The notes under the pieces were generated by a model, which saw only the letters and a list, made by a program, of their open reading frames with translations, was not told where the DNA came from and did no database searches. A stretch of DNA of 21,991 bases from Acetobacteraceae bacterium (GTDB taxonomy: Bacteria; Pseudomonadota; Alphaproteobacteria; Acetobacterales; Acetobacteraceae), in assembly GCA_947476855.1 (NCBI GenBank), contig CANJSR010000019.1, positions 1 through 21,991 of the forward strand. The letters run 5' to 3'. The translations under genes and the position numbers were made by a program. Shown piece after piece: positions 15,047-21,991 of the stretch; position 1 is the first letter of the stretch; every line of letters starts with the position of its first letter.

Positions 15047-15724
15047 CTATTGGGTGACCGAGCGGACCGCGCTGAACGGCACGGCCAAGGTGCCAAGCTG
15101 CAGGCGCACGCCCGCCGTCTCGGTCGTCACGCCCGAGGCCGTGCCGACCACCTGGTAGGGCAGGGCCTTGGGGGTGCCGCTCGCGCCGATGGCATGCACC
15201 GCCACGCGGTAGGACCCGTCCGGCATCGTCCGCCCGTTGCCGTCCTTGCCGTCCCAGACCCAGTCATTCGCGCCGCGCTGGGCCGTGACGGTCTTTTCCG
15301 CGATCGTCGCGCCCTGGCCGTTCAGCACCGCGACCCGCACCGGCTGTTCGGCATCGACGCTGAAGCGCAGCATGCCCTTGCCGGCCTGCAACGGCATCTC
15401 CTCGCTTTCCACCGCGACCCGCCGGCCGATCATGGCGGAGGACTGCATGACCTCGCCCGCCTGGGTCAGCTCGATCAGCCGCGTCAGGCTGGTGTTGGTC
15501 GCGATCTGCTGCTCGACGCTGGAAAACTGCACCAGTTCGCGGGTGAACTCATTGGTGTCCATCGGGCTGGTCGGGTCCTGGTTCTGCAACTGCGTCATCA
15601 GCAGCTTCAGGAACCCGTTGAAGTTCGATGAGAGGGAGCCGAGCGCGGTGGAGCCGACGGCGGCTGCTCCGGATTTGGCGGTGGTGGGGGAAGATGCCGC
15701 CGCGGCGGCCGCTGCGAGAGCCAT
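15047..15724 (-). CDS. flgD: Flagellar hook-capping protein FlgD
   Basis: A 225-residue FlgD, the scaffold cap that sits on the growing hook and directs FlgE assembly outside the cell. The conserved N-terminal block FLKLLMTQLQNQDPTSPM (38-55), followed by TNEFTRELVQFSSVEQQ (57-73), is diagnostic. A FlgD Ig-like/tudor core follows (GRRVAVES, DWVWDGKDGNGRTMPDGSYRVAV at 154-176). The N-terminus is an alanine run (2-10) followed by a disordered Ser/Gly stretch, typical of exported flagellar proteins without a cleaved signal. The ATG at 15724 has aggaga in front. The gene starts 13 bases after the fliK stop and is clearly in the same operon, expressed from the divergent promoter region at 17.6 kb. 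Confidence 0.93.
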   Translation of the reverse strand: MALAAAAAAASSPTTAKSGAAAVGSTALGSLSSNFNGFLKLLMTQLQNQDPTSPMDTNEFTRELVQFSSVEQQIATNTSLTRLIELTQAGEVMQSSAMIGRRVAVESEEMPLQAGKGMLRFSVDAEQPVRVAVLNGQGATIAEKTVTAQRGANDWVWDGKDGNGRTMPDGSYRVAVHAIGASGTPKALPYQVVGTASGVTTETAGVRLQLGTLAVPFSAVRSVTQ

Positions 15725-15737
15725 GATGCGTCTCCTG

Positions 15738-17528
15738 TCAGGCGGTGATGTCGAGGCCGGTGCGCCGCCAGTCGGGCGCGCGCCGGCCAGGGTTTGTGTC
15801 GGTTTCGTCGCCCGTCGCGCCGCGACCGGAGGCGTGGCCCCTTGGCTGTCCATCGCCGGCGTGCCGGGGCGTGCGGCCGGGGTCATCGCCGGTTGGGGTC
15901 TGGCCGCCCTGGGTCTGGCCACCCTGGCCGGCCATCTGGGACGCGGGATCAAACGGCGCGGGGCGCGCGTCGGGCATGGGACGCGGATCGGCGGGGGCGA
16001 GCTGGAGCACGACATCGCGCTGGTCGGCGGGCATCCCCGCCTGGTCGAGCGCCCGTTCCAGCGCCGGCTGGTCGCGCCGCAGCAGTTCCAGGGTCTCCGG
16101 CCGTTCGACCAGGACATTGACCCGGGTGGCGTCGTCGCTCCGTTCGATACGGATTTCCAGTTGCCCCAGCTCGACCGGATCAAGCCGGATGGTCAGTCTT
16201 TGGGTGCCGGCCGGGTCGCTGTCCAGGCGGATGATCGCGGGGACGATCTGTTCGGCCAGGCGCGCGGGGGCGGGGGCATCCGGAGATTGCGTCGGTTCGG
16301 GGGCCGGGGCGGCGGCGGGGGCCGCCTGGGCTGGCGCGGTGCCGGCCTGGGATGTCTCCCCCCCGGCCGCCGGTGCGTCGGCGATCGGGATGTCCATGGC
16401 CGTGGCCGTCAGGTCGGTGGCCGAGGGCGGCGCGGGGTCATGGGTGGGCGAGGGAACAACGGGCGCGGCGTGAGCGGGTGCCGGGGCGGCATGGGAGTCC
16501 GGTCCGGTGGCGGGTGCGTCGGGCCGCGACGCGGTCTCGGGCAAGGGCGGCGCGGCGTTCCGGCCGTCGCCCTGGAATGAGCCATCCCGCCCGCCGGCCA
16601 TCGGGTTCGGCGTGCTGGCCTGGGTCACGGGCGGGCGGGAGCCGGCGGGATCGGCGGCCTGGGGCCGTTCGGTCTCCTGCCCCAGGATCATCGCGGTTGT
16701 CTCGGCATTGGGCAGGGCGACGGTCCGGGGCTGGACCTCTCGGGGCTGGGTGCCGCGGTCCGGGACCACGGCGGCGGGTCCGGCGAGCGTGGGGGTGGGA
16801 CCGACGCCTTGCGGGGCCTGTTGGCCGGCCGGCGGCGCGGGGGGGGCCTGCCGTGGTTCGGCTCGCTCCGGGGCGGGCTGGAAGGCCTCGGCCAGCATGG
16901 CGGCCGGTTGCGGCTGGACGGCGATGGGCAAGGGGGACGGGTCGGCTGCCCGCGGGGCCGCGTCGGGCGCGGGCCGATCCACCGCATCGGCCGGTCGGGT
17001 GTCGCGGGCGCCGGACCGGGGCGCCGCATCGATGGCGGTTTCCGTCGGAGGCGCGGGCAGGACCGAGGCGGGGGCGGGCATCGCCGGAGGGGCTTCCATC
17101 ACCACCGCGGGGACGAAATCCGGCACGGGCACGCCGCCGCCACACTCGGCCGGGGGGGCATCACCGCCGTCATCCTCGCGATCGTGGGCCGGGGCGGCAT
17201 CGATGGGCGGTCCCTCGGGCATCGCGGTCGTTGGCGGCGCGGGGGGTTCCAGCGGCACGGGGGGCATGGGCCCGTCCATCACGATCCCGCCGGCCGGCGG
17301 CGGGGGCGGTGGCTCCGCGCCATCCCAGCTCATCCCACCCGGCATCGGTTCGGCGGCCGCCATGCCGGACGGGGGCGGCAGGGCGGCCAGCGGGGAGGCC
17401 TCGCCAGGCGTCGCGGTCAGGGCGGTCGCGGCCAGCAGCAGGCGGCTGGCGAAATCGCCCCCGCCGCCCAGGCGCGGCGGCAGGGTGATCGGTGGAAACG
17501 GCGCGGTCGTGACTGACAGATCCTGCAT
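15738..17528 (-). CDS. fliK: Flagellar hook-length control protein FliK
   Basis: A 596-residue FliK, the molecular ruler that stops hook growth and switches export to filament proteins. Most of residues 50-400 is low-complexity Pro/Ala/Gly sequence, as expected for the extended ruler part and poorly conserved between species. The C-terminal Flg_hook domain (about 415-520) is clear: LTIRLDPVELGQLEIRIE at 445-462, then VNVLVERPETLELLRRDQPALERAL. The start at 17528 follows gggag; an upstream extension to 17621 would cross the predicted sigma-54 promoter and is unlikely. The stop is 13 bases before flgD. A sigma-54-like promoter is seen 95-109 bases upstream. High GC and low complexity create long but spurious opposite-strand frames here. 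Confidence 0.9.
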   Translation of the reverse strand: MQDLSVTTAPFPPITLPPRLGGGGDFASRLLLAATALTATPGEASPLAALPPPSGMAAAEPMPGGMSWDGAEPPPPPPAGGIVMDGPMPPVPLEPPAPPTTAMPEGPPIDAAPAHDREDDGGDAPPAECGGGVPVPDFVPAVVMEAPPAMPAPASVLPAPPTETAIDAAPRSGARDTRPADAVDRPAPDAAPRAADPSPLPIAVQPQPAAMLAEAFQPAPERAEPRQAPPAPPAGQQAPQGVGPTPTLAGPAAVVPDRGTQPREVQPRTVALPNAETTAMILGQETERPQAADPAGSRPPVTQASTPNPMAGGRDGSFQGDGRNAAPPLPETASRPDAPATGPDSHAAPAPAHAAPVVPSPTHDPAPPSATDLTATAMDIPIADAPAAGGETSQAGTAPAQAAPAAAPAPEPTQSPDAPAPARLAEQIVPAIIRLDSDPAGTQRLTIRLDPVELGQLEIRIERSDDATRVNVLVERPETLELLRRDQPALERALDQAGMPADQRDVVLQLAPADPRPMPDARPAPFDPASQMAGQGGQTQGGQTPTGDDPGRTPRHAGDGQPRGHASGRGATGDETDTNPGRRAPDWRRTGLDITA

Positions 17529-17622
17529 CCCGCGAACTCCCGCGACGACAATGGGGGGCGCGGCGGGCCGGAGCCTTGCCGCGGCGGCCGGGATCGGAAT
17601 GCCGGCACGCCCCGCCACCACA

Positions 17623-17637
17623 GCAAGGGCCGGGCCA
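17623..17637 (-). promoter_or_regulatory. Sigma-54-type promoter of fliK-flgD
   Basis: Read on the - strand the sequence is TGGCCCGGCCCTTGC. It matches the -24/-12 consensus TGGCACG-N4-TTGC at all fixed positions but one, with the required 10 bases between GG and GC. The predicted start is near 17611, giving an 80-base leader to fliK. Confidence 0.6.
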
Positions 17638-17743
17638 AAGCCGGGCGGGGGGCGAAAGCGCAGGTCCTGTCGGCCGATTTCCCATCGCCCGGCGCCACAC
17701 CCGCCCTATCGACCCGACGCCCGACCCGGCACGGCGCGTCGCA

Positions 17744-17762
17744 CCCGGCAGTTCCTGCCGGG
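17744..17762. promoter_or_regulatory. 19-bp palindrome resembling the ftr enhancer (FlbD site)
   Basis: CCCGGCAG-TTC-CTGCCGGG is perfectly symmetrical. Its centre is about 110 bases upstream of the predicted flgE start and about 140 upstream of the predicted fliK start. This is the enhancer distance used by FlbD ftr sites in Caulobacter, whose core is also a CCGGCA...TGCCGG palindrome as I recall it. Confidence 0.6.
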
Positions 17763-17839
17763 GCGAACCTGCCCACCGCCCGCCCGCGCAACCGGCTCCC
17801 GCCCCCGCAAGTCCTCGCAATCACGGGACAATCCGCCTC

Positions 17840-17854
17840 TGGCACGCTTCCTGC
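17840..17854 (+). promoter_or_regulatory. Sigma-54-type promoter of flgE-flgK-flgL
   Basis: TGGCACGCTTCCTGC matches TGGCACG-N4-TTGC at all fixed positions except one (C for T before the final TGC), with exact 10-base spacing between GG and GC. Predicted transcription starts near 17866, about 40 bases before the flgE ATG. Confidence 0.7.
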
Positions 17855-17905
17855 GAACCGTTCCGCGGGGCGCCCGCCGCGCCGGATGACAGAGGGAATT
17901 CGACG

Positions 17906-19225
17906 ATGTCCTTGTTGGGAGCAATGAACAGCGCGATCAGCGGCCTCGGCGCGCAATCGCATGCCTTCGGCAATATCAGCGACAACGTCGCCAACAGCCA
18001 GACGGCTGGTTTCAAACGAGTCGATACCAGCTTCATCTCCCTGCTCACGACCTCCAGCCTCACGACAAACGAGCCTGGGGCCGTCGTCGCTCGGCCTGAC
18101 TACGTGAACAGCGTGCAGGGCACGATCACACAGACCGACAACCCGCTGGGCCTGGCGATCGCGGGGCAGGGGTTCTTTTCGGTGTCGCAGCAGATGGGCG
18201 AACTGAACAACATCCCGACCTTCAATCCGCAGTTGTTCTACAGCCGAGCGGGGGACTTTCAGCTGAACAAGGCGGGGTTCATGATCAATAGCGCGGGGTT
18301 GTTCCTGAACGGCTGGCCGATCGAGAGCGGCACGAGCGAGCCCAATCAGAACAGCCTGCAACCGATCCAGGTGGCGCAGACCGTGTTCAACCCGGTCGCC
18401 ACCTCGGCCGTGGTGCTGTCGGCCAACCTGCCGGCCACGCCGGCCGAGGACACGGCGACGACCGATTCCCCCCTGACATCGAACATCGACGTCTATGATT
18501 CCCTCGGCACCGTCCATTCCGTGGCCCTGGAGTGGGTGAAGACGGCGGGGGATACCTGGACGGTTTCGATCTCGGCCGCCGATGCGGCGACCACCGATCT
18601 GGGGTCCGCCACGGTGACCTTCGGCGCGGCCAGCGGATCGCCGGTGTCGGAGGGCACGATCGGCCTGCTGGGCGATGCGACCGGGACGGTCGTGACGACC
18701 CCCTATGATGAGAATACGGCGGCGATCCTGTCCTTCACCGCCGTGTTCGGCACGGTGTCGCAGACGATCGACCTGAACCTGGGCAATTTCGGCCAGACCG
18801 GCGGCGTGACGCAGTTCGCCGGTTCCACCTACAACCTGCGCGGCCTGACGCAGAACGGGGTGCCGCCGGGCAGTTTCTCGGGCGTATCGATGCAGCAGAA
18901 CGGCAACGTCGTCGTCAACTACGACAACGGCCAGATCCGCAAGATCGCCCAGGTGCCTCTGGTCACGTTCAACAACCCCGATGCCTTGCAGCGCCAGAAC
19001 GGGCAGGCCTTCACCGCCACGCTGGAATCCGGCACGCCGCTGGCGACCCAGGCCGGGACGAACGGGGCGGGGACGCTGATCACCAGTTCGGTCGAGGGAT
19101 CGAACGTCGATATCGCGGCCGAGTTCTCCAAGCTGATCGTCGCCCAGCGTGCCTATTCGGCGAATACCCGCGTGGTCACCACGGCGGATGACATGTTGCA
19201 ACAGACCATCGACATGAAGCGGTAA
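17906..19225 (+). CDS. flgE: Flagellar hook protein FlgE
   Basis: A 439-residue FlgE, the subunit of the curved hook joining the rod to the filament. The rod/hook N-terminal signature is present: AISGLGAQSHAFGNISDN then NVANSQTAGFKR (27-38). It is followed by DNPLGLAIAGQGFFSV and SRAGDFQLNKAGFMINSAG of the D0/D1 region, a variable Thr/Ser-rich hook body, and the C-terminal helix with VAQRAYSANTRVVTTADDM near residues 411-430. The ATG at 17906 is preceded by gaggga. It has no signal peptide, as expected for type III export. It is transcribed away from fliK-flgD from a predicted sigma-54 promoter, and the downstream gene flgK starts 40 bases later. The gene is intact and appears functional. Confidence 0.95.
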   Translation: MSLLGAMNSAISGLGAQSHAFGNISDNVANSQTAGFKRVDTSFISLLTTSSLTTNEPGAVVARPDYVNSVQGTITQTDNPLGLAIAGQGFFSVSQQMGELNNIPTFNPQLFYSRAGDFQLNKAGFMINSAGLFLNGWPIESGTSEPNQNSLQPIQVAQTVFNPVATSAVVLSANLPATPAEDTATTDSPLTSNIDVYDSLGTVHSVALEWVKTAGDTWTVSISAADAATTDLGSATVTFGAASGSPVSEGTIGLLGDATGTVVTTPYDENTAAILSFTAVFGTVSQTIDLNLGNFGQTGGVTQFAGSTYNLRGLTQNGVPPGSFSGVSMQQNGNVVVNYDNGQIRKIAQVPLVTFNNPDALQRQNGQAFTATLESGTPLATQAGTNGAGTLITSSVEGSNVDIAAEFSKLIVAQRAYSANTRVVTTADDMLQQTIDMKR

Positions 19226-19265
19226 CCACCGGTTCCCGGCCGCGTCGCTGAAAGGATCATGATCC

Positions 19266-20808
19266 ATGAACCTCGACGGAGCCATGCGCATCGCGTCGGG
19301 CGGCCTGATGAACATCGACCGCCAACTTGCGCTGATCGCGCAGAACGTCGCCAATGCCGACACGCCGGATTATGCCCGTCAGGTCGGCTCCCAGCAGAAC
19401 CTGACGGCGGACGGGCAAGGGGCTTGGGGTCGTCTCCGGCCCGTCGGTGCGCAAGATCGACACGGCGTTGCAGGCAGCGCTGTTCAGCCAGGATGGCACG
19501 GTTGCCGCCCTGTCGGTGACGCGATCGGCGCTGCGATCGATCGACGCGGCGCACGGCACGCCGGGGCAGGGGGAGGATCTTCCAAGCCGCCTGGGCGTGC
19601 TGCGGGATGGTTTCTCGGCATTGCTGAGCGATCCAGCCCAGCAGGCGCAGCAGAGCCAGGTGCTGGCGGCCGCGACCGATCTGGTGGGTCATATCAACAC
19701 GCTGGGCGATACCTACACGGCGCAGCGCCAGACCGCGCATGACGACGCGGTGGTGGCGATGGAGGAACTGACCACCGGCCTGGACACGATCGGCACGCTG
19801 ACGGCGCGGATCGTGGCGCTGAAGTCGGGCGGTCTGAGCACGACGGATCTGGAAAACCAGCGCGACGCGGCCCTGCACACCGTGGCCGGCCTGGTCGGCG
19901 TGAAGGCCCTGGTGCGCGACAACGGCGACATGCTGGTCGTGACCGAGGCCGGGCTGGCCTTGCCGACGCGGGACGCGGCAGGCGCCTTGACCCTGGACCC
20001 CGCCAACCTGCATGCGGCGACCTTCTATCCGGGCGGCGGGCTGGCCGGCATCACCCTGCGTGGCCAAGACGTGACACGGCAGATGACGGGCGGGCGGATC
20101 GGCGCCGACATGGTGCTGCGCGACCGCACGATCCCCACTTTCCAGGCCGAGCTTGATGAGTTCGCGGCGGGTCTGGCGAGAAGGTTTGACGCGCAGGGGC
20201 TGAAGCTGTTCACCGATCCCAATGGCGCGGTGCCCGCCGCCGTGACGCAGGTCGCGGGCGTTCCGCCGGTGCAGACGGGCTATGTCGGCTTTGCCTCGAC
20301 CATCCAGGTGAGCGCGGCTGTCATCGCGAAGCCGTCGCTGCTGCGGGACGGCACCGCGGCCGTGGTCGACGACCCGGCCGGGGCCAGCGCCTTCACGCCC
20401 AATCCCGCGACGGGGCCAACCGGCTTCACCACCCTGATCCGCCGCGTGCTGGACCATACCTTCGGCGCCCAGGCCCAGCCCGGCGTTGCCCATCCGGCGC
20501 CGAAGATCACCGGCCTCGGCCCCGGCGGCACCTTGACCGCGCCGTATCTGGCGCCCGCCACCTTGGATGACCTCGCCCGCGTTGTCGTTGTCGCGCAGGC
20601 CAATGTCTCGACCGAGACGGAAGCGCGGGAAACGACGGAGACCGCGCTGCGCGACCGGCTGTCGGAGCGGCACACGAATGTGAGCAAGGTCAACCTCGAT
20701 ACCGAGATGGCGCTGATGCTGACGCTCCAGACCGCCTACGGCGCGACGGCGCGGGTGCTGACGGTGATCCAGGGCCTGGTCGACGACCTGATGAACACGC
20801 TGCGCTGA
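19266..20808 (+). pseudogene. flgK: Hook-filament junction protein FlgK, frameshifted
   Basis: FlgK (HAP1) is the first junction protein between hook and filament. The frame from the ATG at 19266 gives a good FlgK N-terminus (DGAMRIASGGLMNIDRQ, IAQNVANADTPDYARQ, LTADGQG), then loses similarity and stops at 19742 after 158 residues. In the +1 frame the homology continues immediately (LGVVSGPSVRKIDTALQAAL) and runs to 20808, ending LDTEMALMLTLQTAYGATA then RVLTVIQGLVDDLMNTLR, the typical FlgK end. Removing one G from the gggg run at 19419-19422 would restore a 513-residue protein. The rest shows no other damage, so the change is recent, a phase-variable tract, or a sequencing error. An ATG-less restart at 19447 (gtg) would lack the export signal. 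It lies between flgE and flgL. Confidence 0.88.
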
Positions 20809-20824
20809 GGAAAGGGCCACCCCG

Positions 20825-21943
20825 ATGATCGAGGGTTCGCAGACATCGACCCGCGCGGGCCTGCTGGGCACGCTGATCGGCCAGGGCGCCGAACTGCGCC
20901 AGCGCCTGGACCGGCTGAACGCGCAGGCGGCGACCGGGCAGGTGTCGGCGGATTTCGCCGGCCTCGGCGGCGGGGCGTCCGTGTCGCTGGACCTGCGCCC
21001 GAACCTGGCGTCGCTGGAAAAGTGGCAGACCAACATCGATGCCGCGCAGACGCGCATGACCGTCGCGCGCACCGCCATGGGCGGGATCGAGACGATCGCC
21101 GCCGACCTGCTGTCGCGGTTGAACAGCCTGAACGGCATCAATCTGCAGGCCGTGGACGCGATCGCGGCCGAGGCGCGGTCGGCGCTGGCGCAGGTGGGCG
21201 ACCTGCTGAACAGCCAGGTGGCCGGCGCCTATGTCTTTGCCGGAGAGGACAGCGGCAACCCGCCGGTGCCGAACGCCGAGGCGATCACCTCATCCGGCTT
21301 CTACACCCAGATCGCGACGGCCGTGGCCGCCCTGGGGACGAACGGGGCGGCGGCGACGGCCAATGCGACGCTGGCCATCGCGTCTTCCAACGCCAGCGGG
21401 ACCTCCCCGTTCTCGGCCTATCTGTCGCAGCCGGCCTCGGCCCTCGCGGCCCCGACGGTGGAGGTCGGGCCGGGCCAGCGGGTCCGCACCGGCATCCTCG
21501 CCTCGGCCAACGGGGCGGTGCAGTCGCTGGGCGGGGTCACGACCGGGTCGCATATGCGCGACCTGATGCGGGCATTGGCCACGGTCGGATCGCTGTCCAG
21601 CACCCAGGCCAACACCGCGGGCTTCAACGCGCTGGTGCAGAACACGCGCACCAGCCTGACCGGCGCGGTCGATGCCATGTCGGCCGACGCGGGCGTGTTC
21701 GGCGACACCGAGGCGTCACTCGCCACCACGCGCACCCAGCTTGGCCAGACCGCCGTCGCGCTGACCGGGCAGATCAGCCGGATCGAGGATGTCGATATGG
21801 CCCGCACCCTGTCGCATTTGTCGCAGGTGGAATCGCAGTTGCAGCTTTCGTTCCAGCTCATTGCCGGGGCCAAAAACCTTCCTGATTACGCACCTTCCTC
21901 AGCCCGATTTTGTATGGTACAAATCATGAACGCTCCCGGCTGA
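20825..21943 (+). pseudogene. flgL: Flagellar junction protein FlgL with 3' end replaced by an insertion
   Basis: A 372-codon frame of FlgL (HAP3), the second hook-filament junction protein, related to flagellin. The N-terminal helix (SQTSTRAGLLGTLIGQGAELRQ) and the C-terminal region SRIEDVDMARTLSHLSQ then VESQLQLSFQLIAGAKNL are typical. FlgL and flagellins normally end a few residues later in a leucine-rich SLxxYL/F tail. Here, after Leu352, the frame continues for 20 unrelated residues (PDYAPSSARF onward) into AT-richer DNA that leads a transposase gene. The last 5-10 native residues are therefore probably missing. The C-terminal helix packs in the D0 core, so polymerisation may fail. gaggaaagg precedes the ATG. 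It would be in the flgE operon. Confidence 0.8.
21909..21923 (+). promoter_or_regulatory. Palindrome in the transposase leader
   Basis: tttgta-tgg-tacaaa is a perfect 6-bp inverted repeat 33 bases before the transposase start. It could be a transposase or host-factor binding site, or part of the promoter. Confidence 0.3.
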
Positions 21944-21955
21944 GAAGGAAATCCG

Positions 21956-21991
21956 ATGGCTCGCAATATGGTGCAGTTCCAGAAAGGCCTC
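21956..21991 (+). CDS. IS1595-family (ISXO2-like) transposase, first 12 codons
   Basis: Only MARNMVQFQKGL is visible. It matches the usual start of IS1595/ISXO2-like DDE transposases (xxxVQFQKGLSLPEF in family members I recall). It is preceded by a good aaggaa ribosome-binding site. The catalytic domain is outside the window, so identification rests on twelve residues and on the abrupt end of flgL just upstream. Confidence 0.65.
   Translation, partial: MARNMVQFQKGL

Larger units (their letters stand above)
17529..17905. promoter_or_regulatory. 377-bp divergent flagellar control region
   Basis: Non-coding region between fliK (-) and flgE (+). It holds a sigma-54-like promoter on each strand and a perfect 19-bp palindrome between them, listed separately. 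Apart from these and the two ribosome-binding sites, nothing else was recognised. Confidence 0.75.
21877..21991 (+). mobile_element. Left end of a probable IS1595-family insertion sequence (partial)
   Basis: FlgL similarity stops at about 21880 and the base composition changes to a more AT-rich stretch leading into a transposase-like start at 21956. The exact left end and target duplication cannot be fixed without the right end; somewhere in 21873-21885 is likely. The element runs off the window. Confidence 0.6.

Noticed and set aside
15237..17889. Long open frames opposite fliK and flgD
   Set aside because: They are low-complexity Gly/Ala/Arg translations caused by high GC content; the other strand has recognisable FlgD and FliK domains.
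19447..20808. Separate gene starting inside flgK
   Set aside because: The sequence is the direct continuation of FlgK and lacks a ribosome-binding site. It is explained by the one-base frameshift.
17417..21141. Very long open frames on the - strand opposite flgE, flgK and flgL
   Set aside because: They are compositional artefacts of third-position GC bias; no domain was recognised and the + strand encodes clear flagellar proteins.

Overview
The window is GC-rich chromosomal DNA with the gene content of an alphaproteobacterium, most likely Rhodospirillales/Acetobacteraceae. This is an inference from the TIGR02300 (FYDLN) small protein, a MutL that carries its own endonuclease motif, Gat amidotransferase genes, and flagellar genes that appear to be controlled by sigma-54 and an ftr-like enhancer. 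No rRNA, tRNA or CRISPR array was seen.

Left part (1-3885, + strand): the 3' end of gatA, then ridA-like and acyl-CoA synthetase genes in tandem, a small single-membrane-span protein after an AT-rich leader with a T-tailed hairpin, and the FYDLN-type acidic protein.

4017-7639 (+ strand) is a tight three-gene unit: a secreted proline-rich OmpA-like protein, a MotA/ExbB/TolQ-type channel with a long tail, and a MotB-like protein whose membrane helix and OmpA domain are separated by nearly 400 mostly helical residues. It looks like a proton-driven, peptidoglycan-anchored complex that is not part of the flagellar cluster. This is the best candidate in the window for an undescribed system. Two large hairpins separate it from the convergent TPR and gatB genes (- strand, 7740-9794).

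9795-10352 is non-coding. It holds a 42-bp imperfect inverted repeat with a structured centre, C-rich tandem repeats and the pgi promoter. pgi and mutL follow (+ strand, overlapping by one base), then a convergent orphan TRAP binding-protein gene.

15047-21943 is a flagellar hook cluster. fliK-flgD (- strand) and flgE-flgK-flgL (+ strand) diverge from a 377-bp control region. That region has two sigma-54-type promoters facing outward on either side of a perfect 19-bp palindrome resembling the Caulobacter ftr enhancer. flgK carries a one-base frameshift in a G run. The 3' end of flgL is replaced by the left end of what looks like an IS1595-family insertion, whose transposase begins at 21956 and leaves the window. 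If both lesions are real, the hook-filament junction is lost and the strain probably cannot build a filament.
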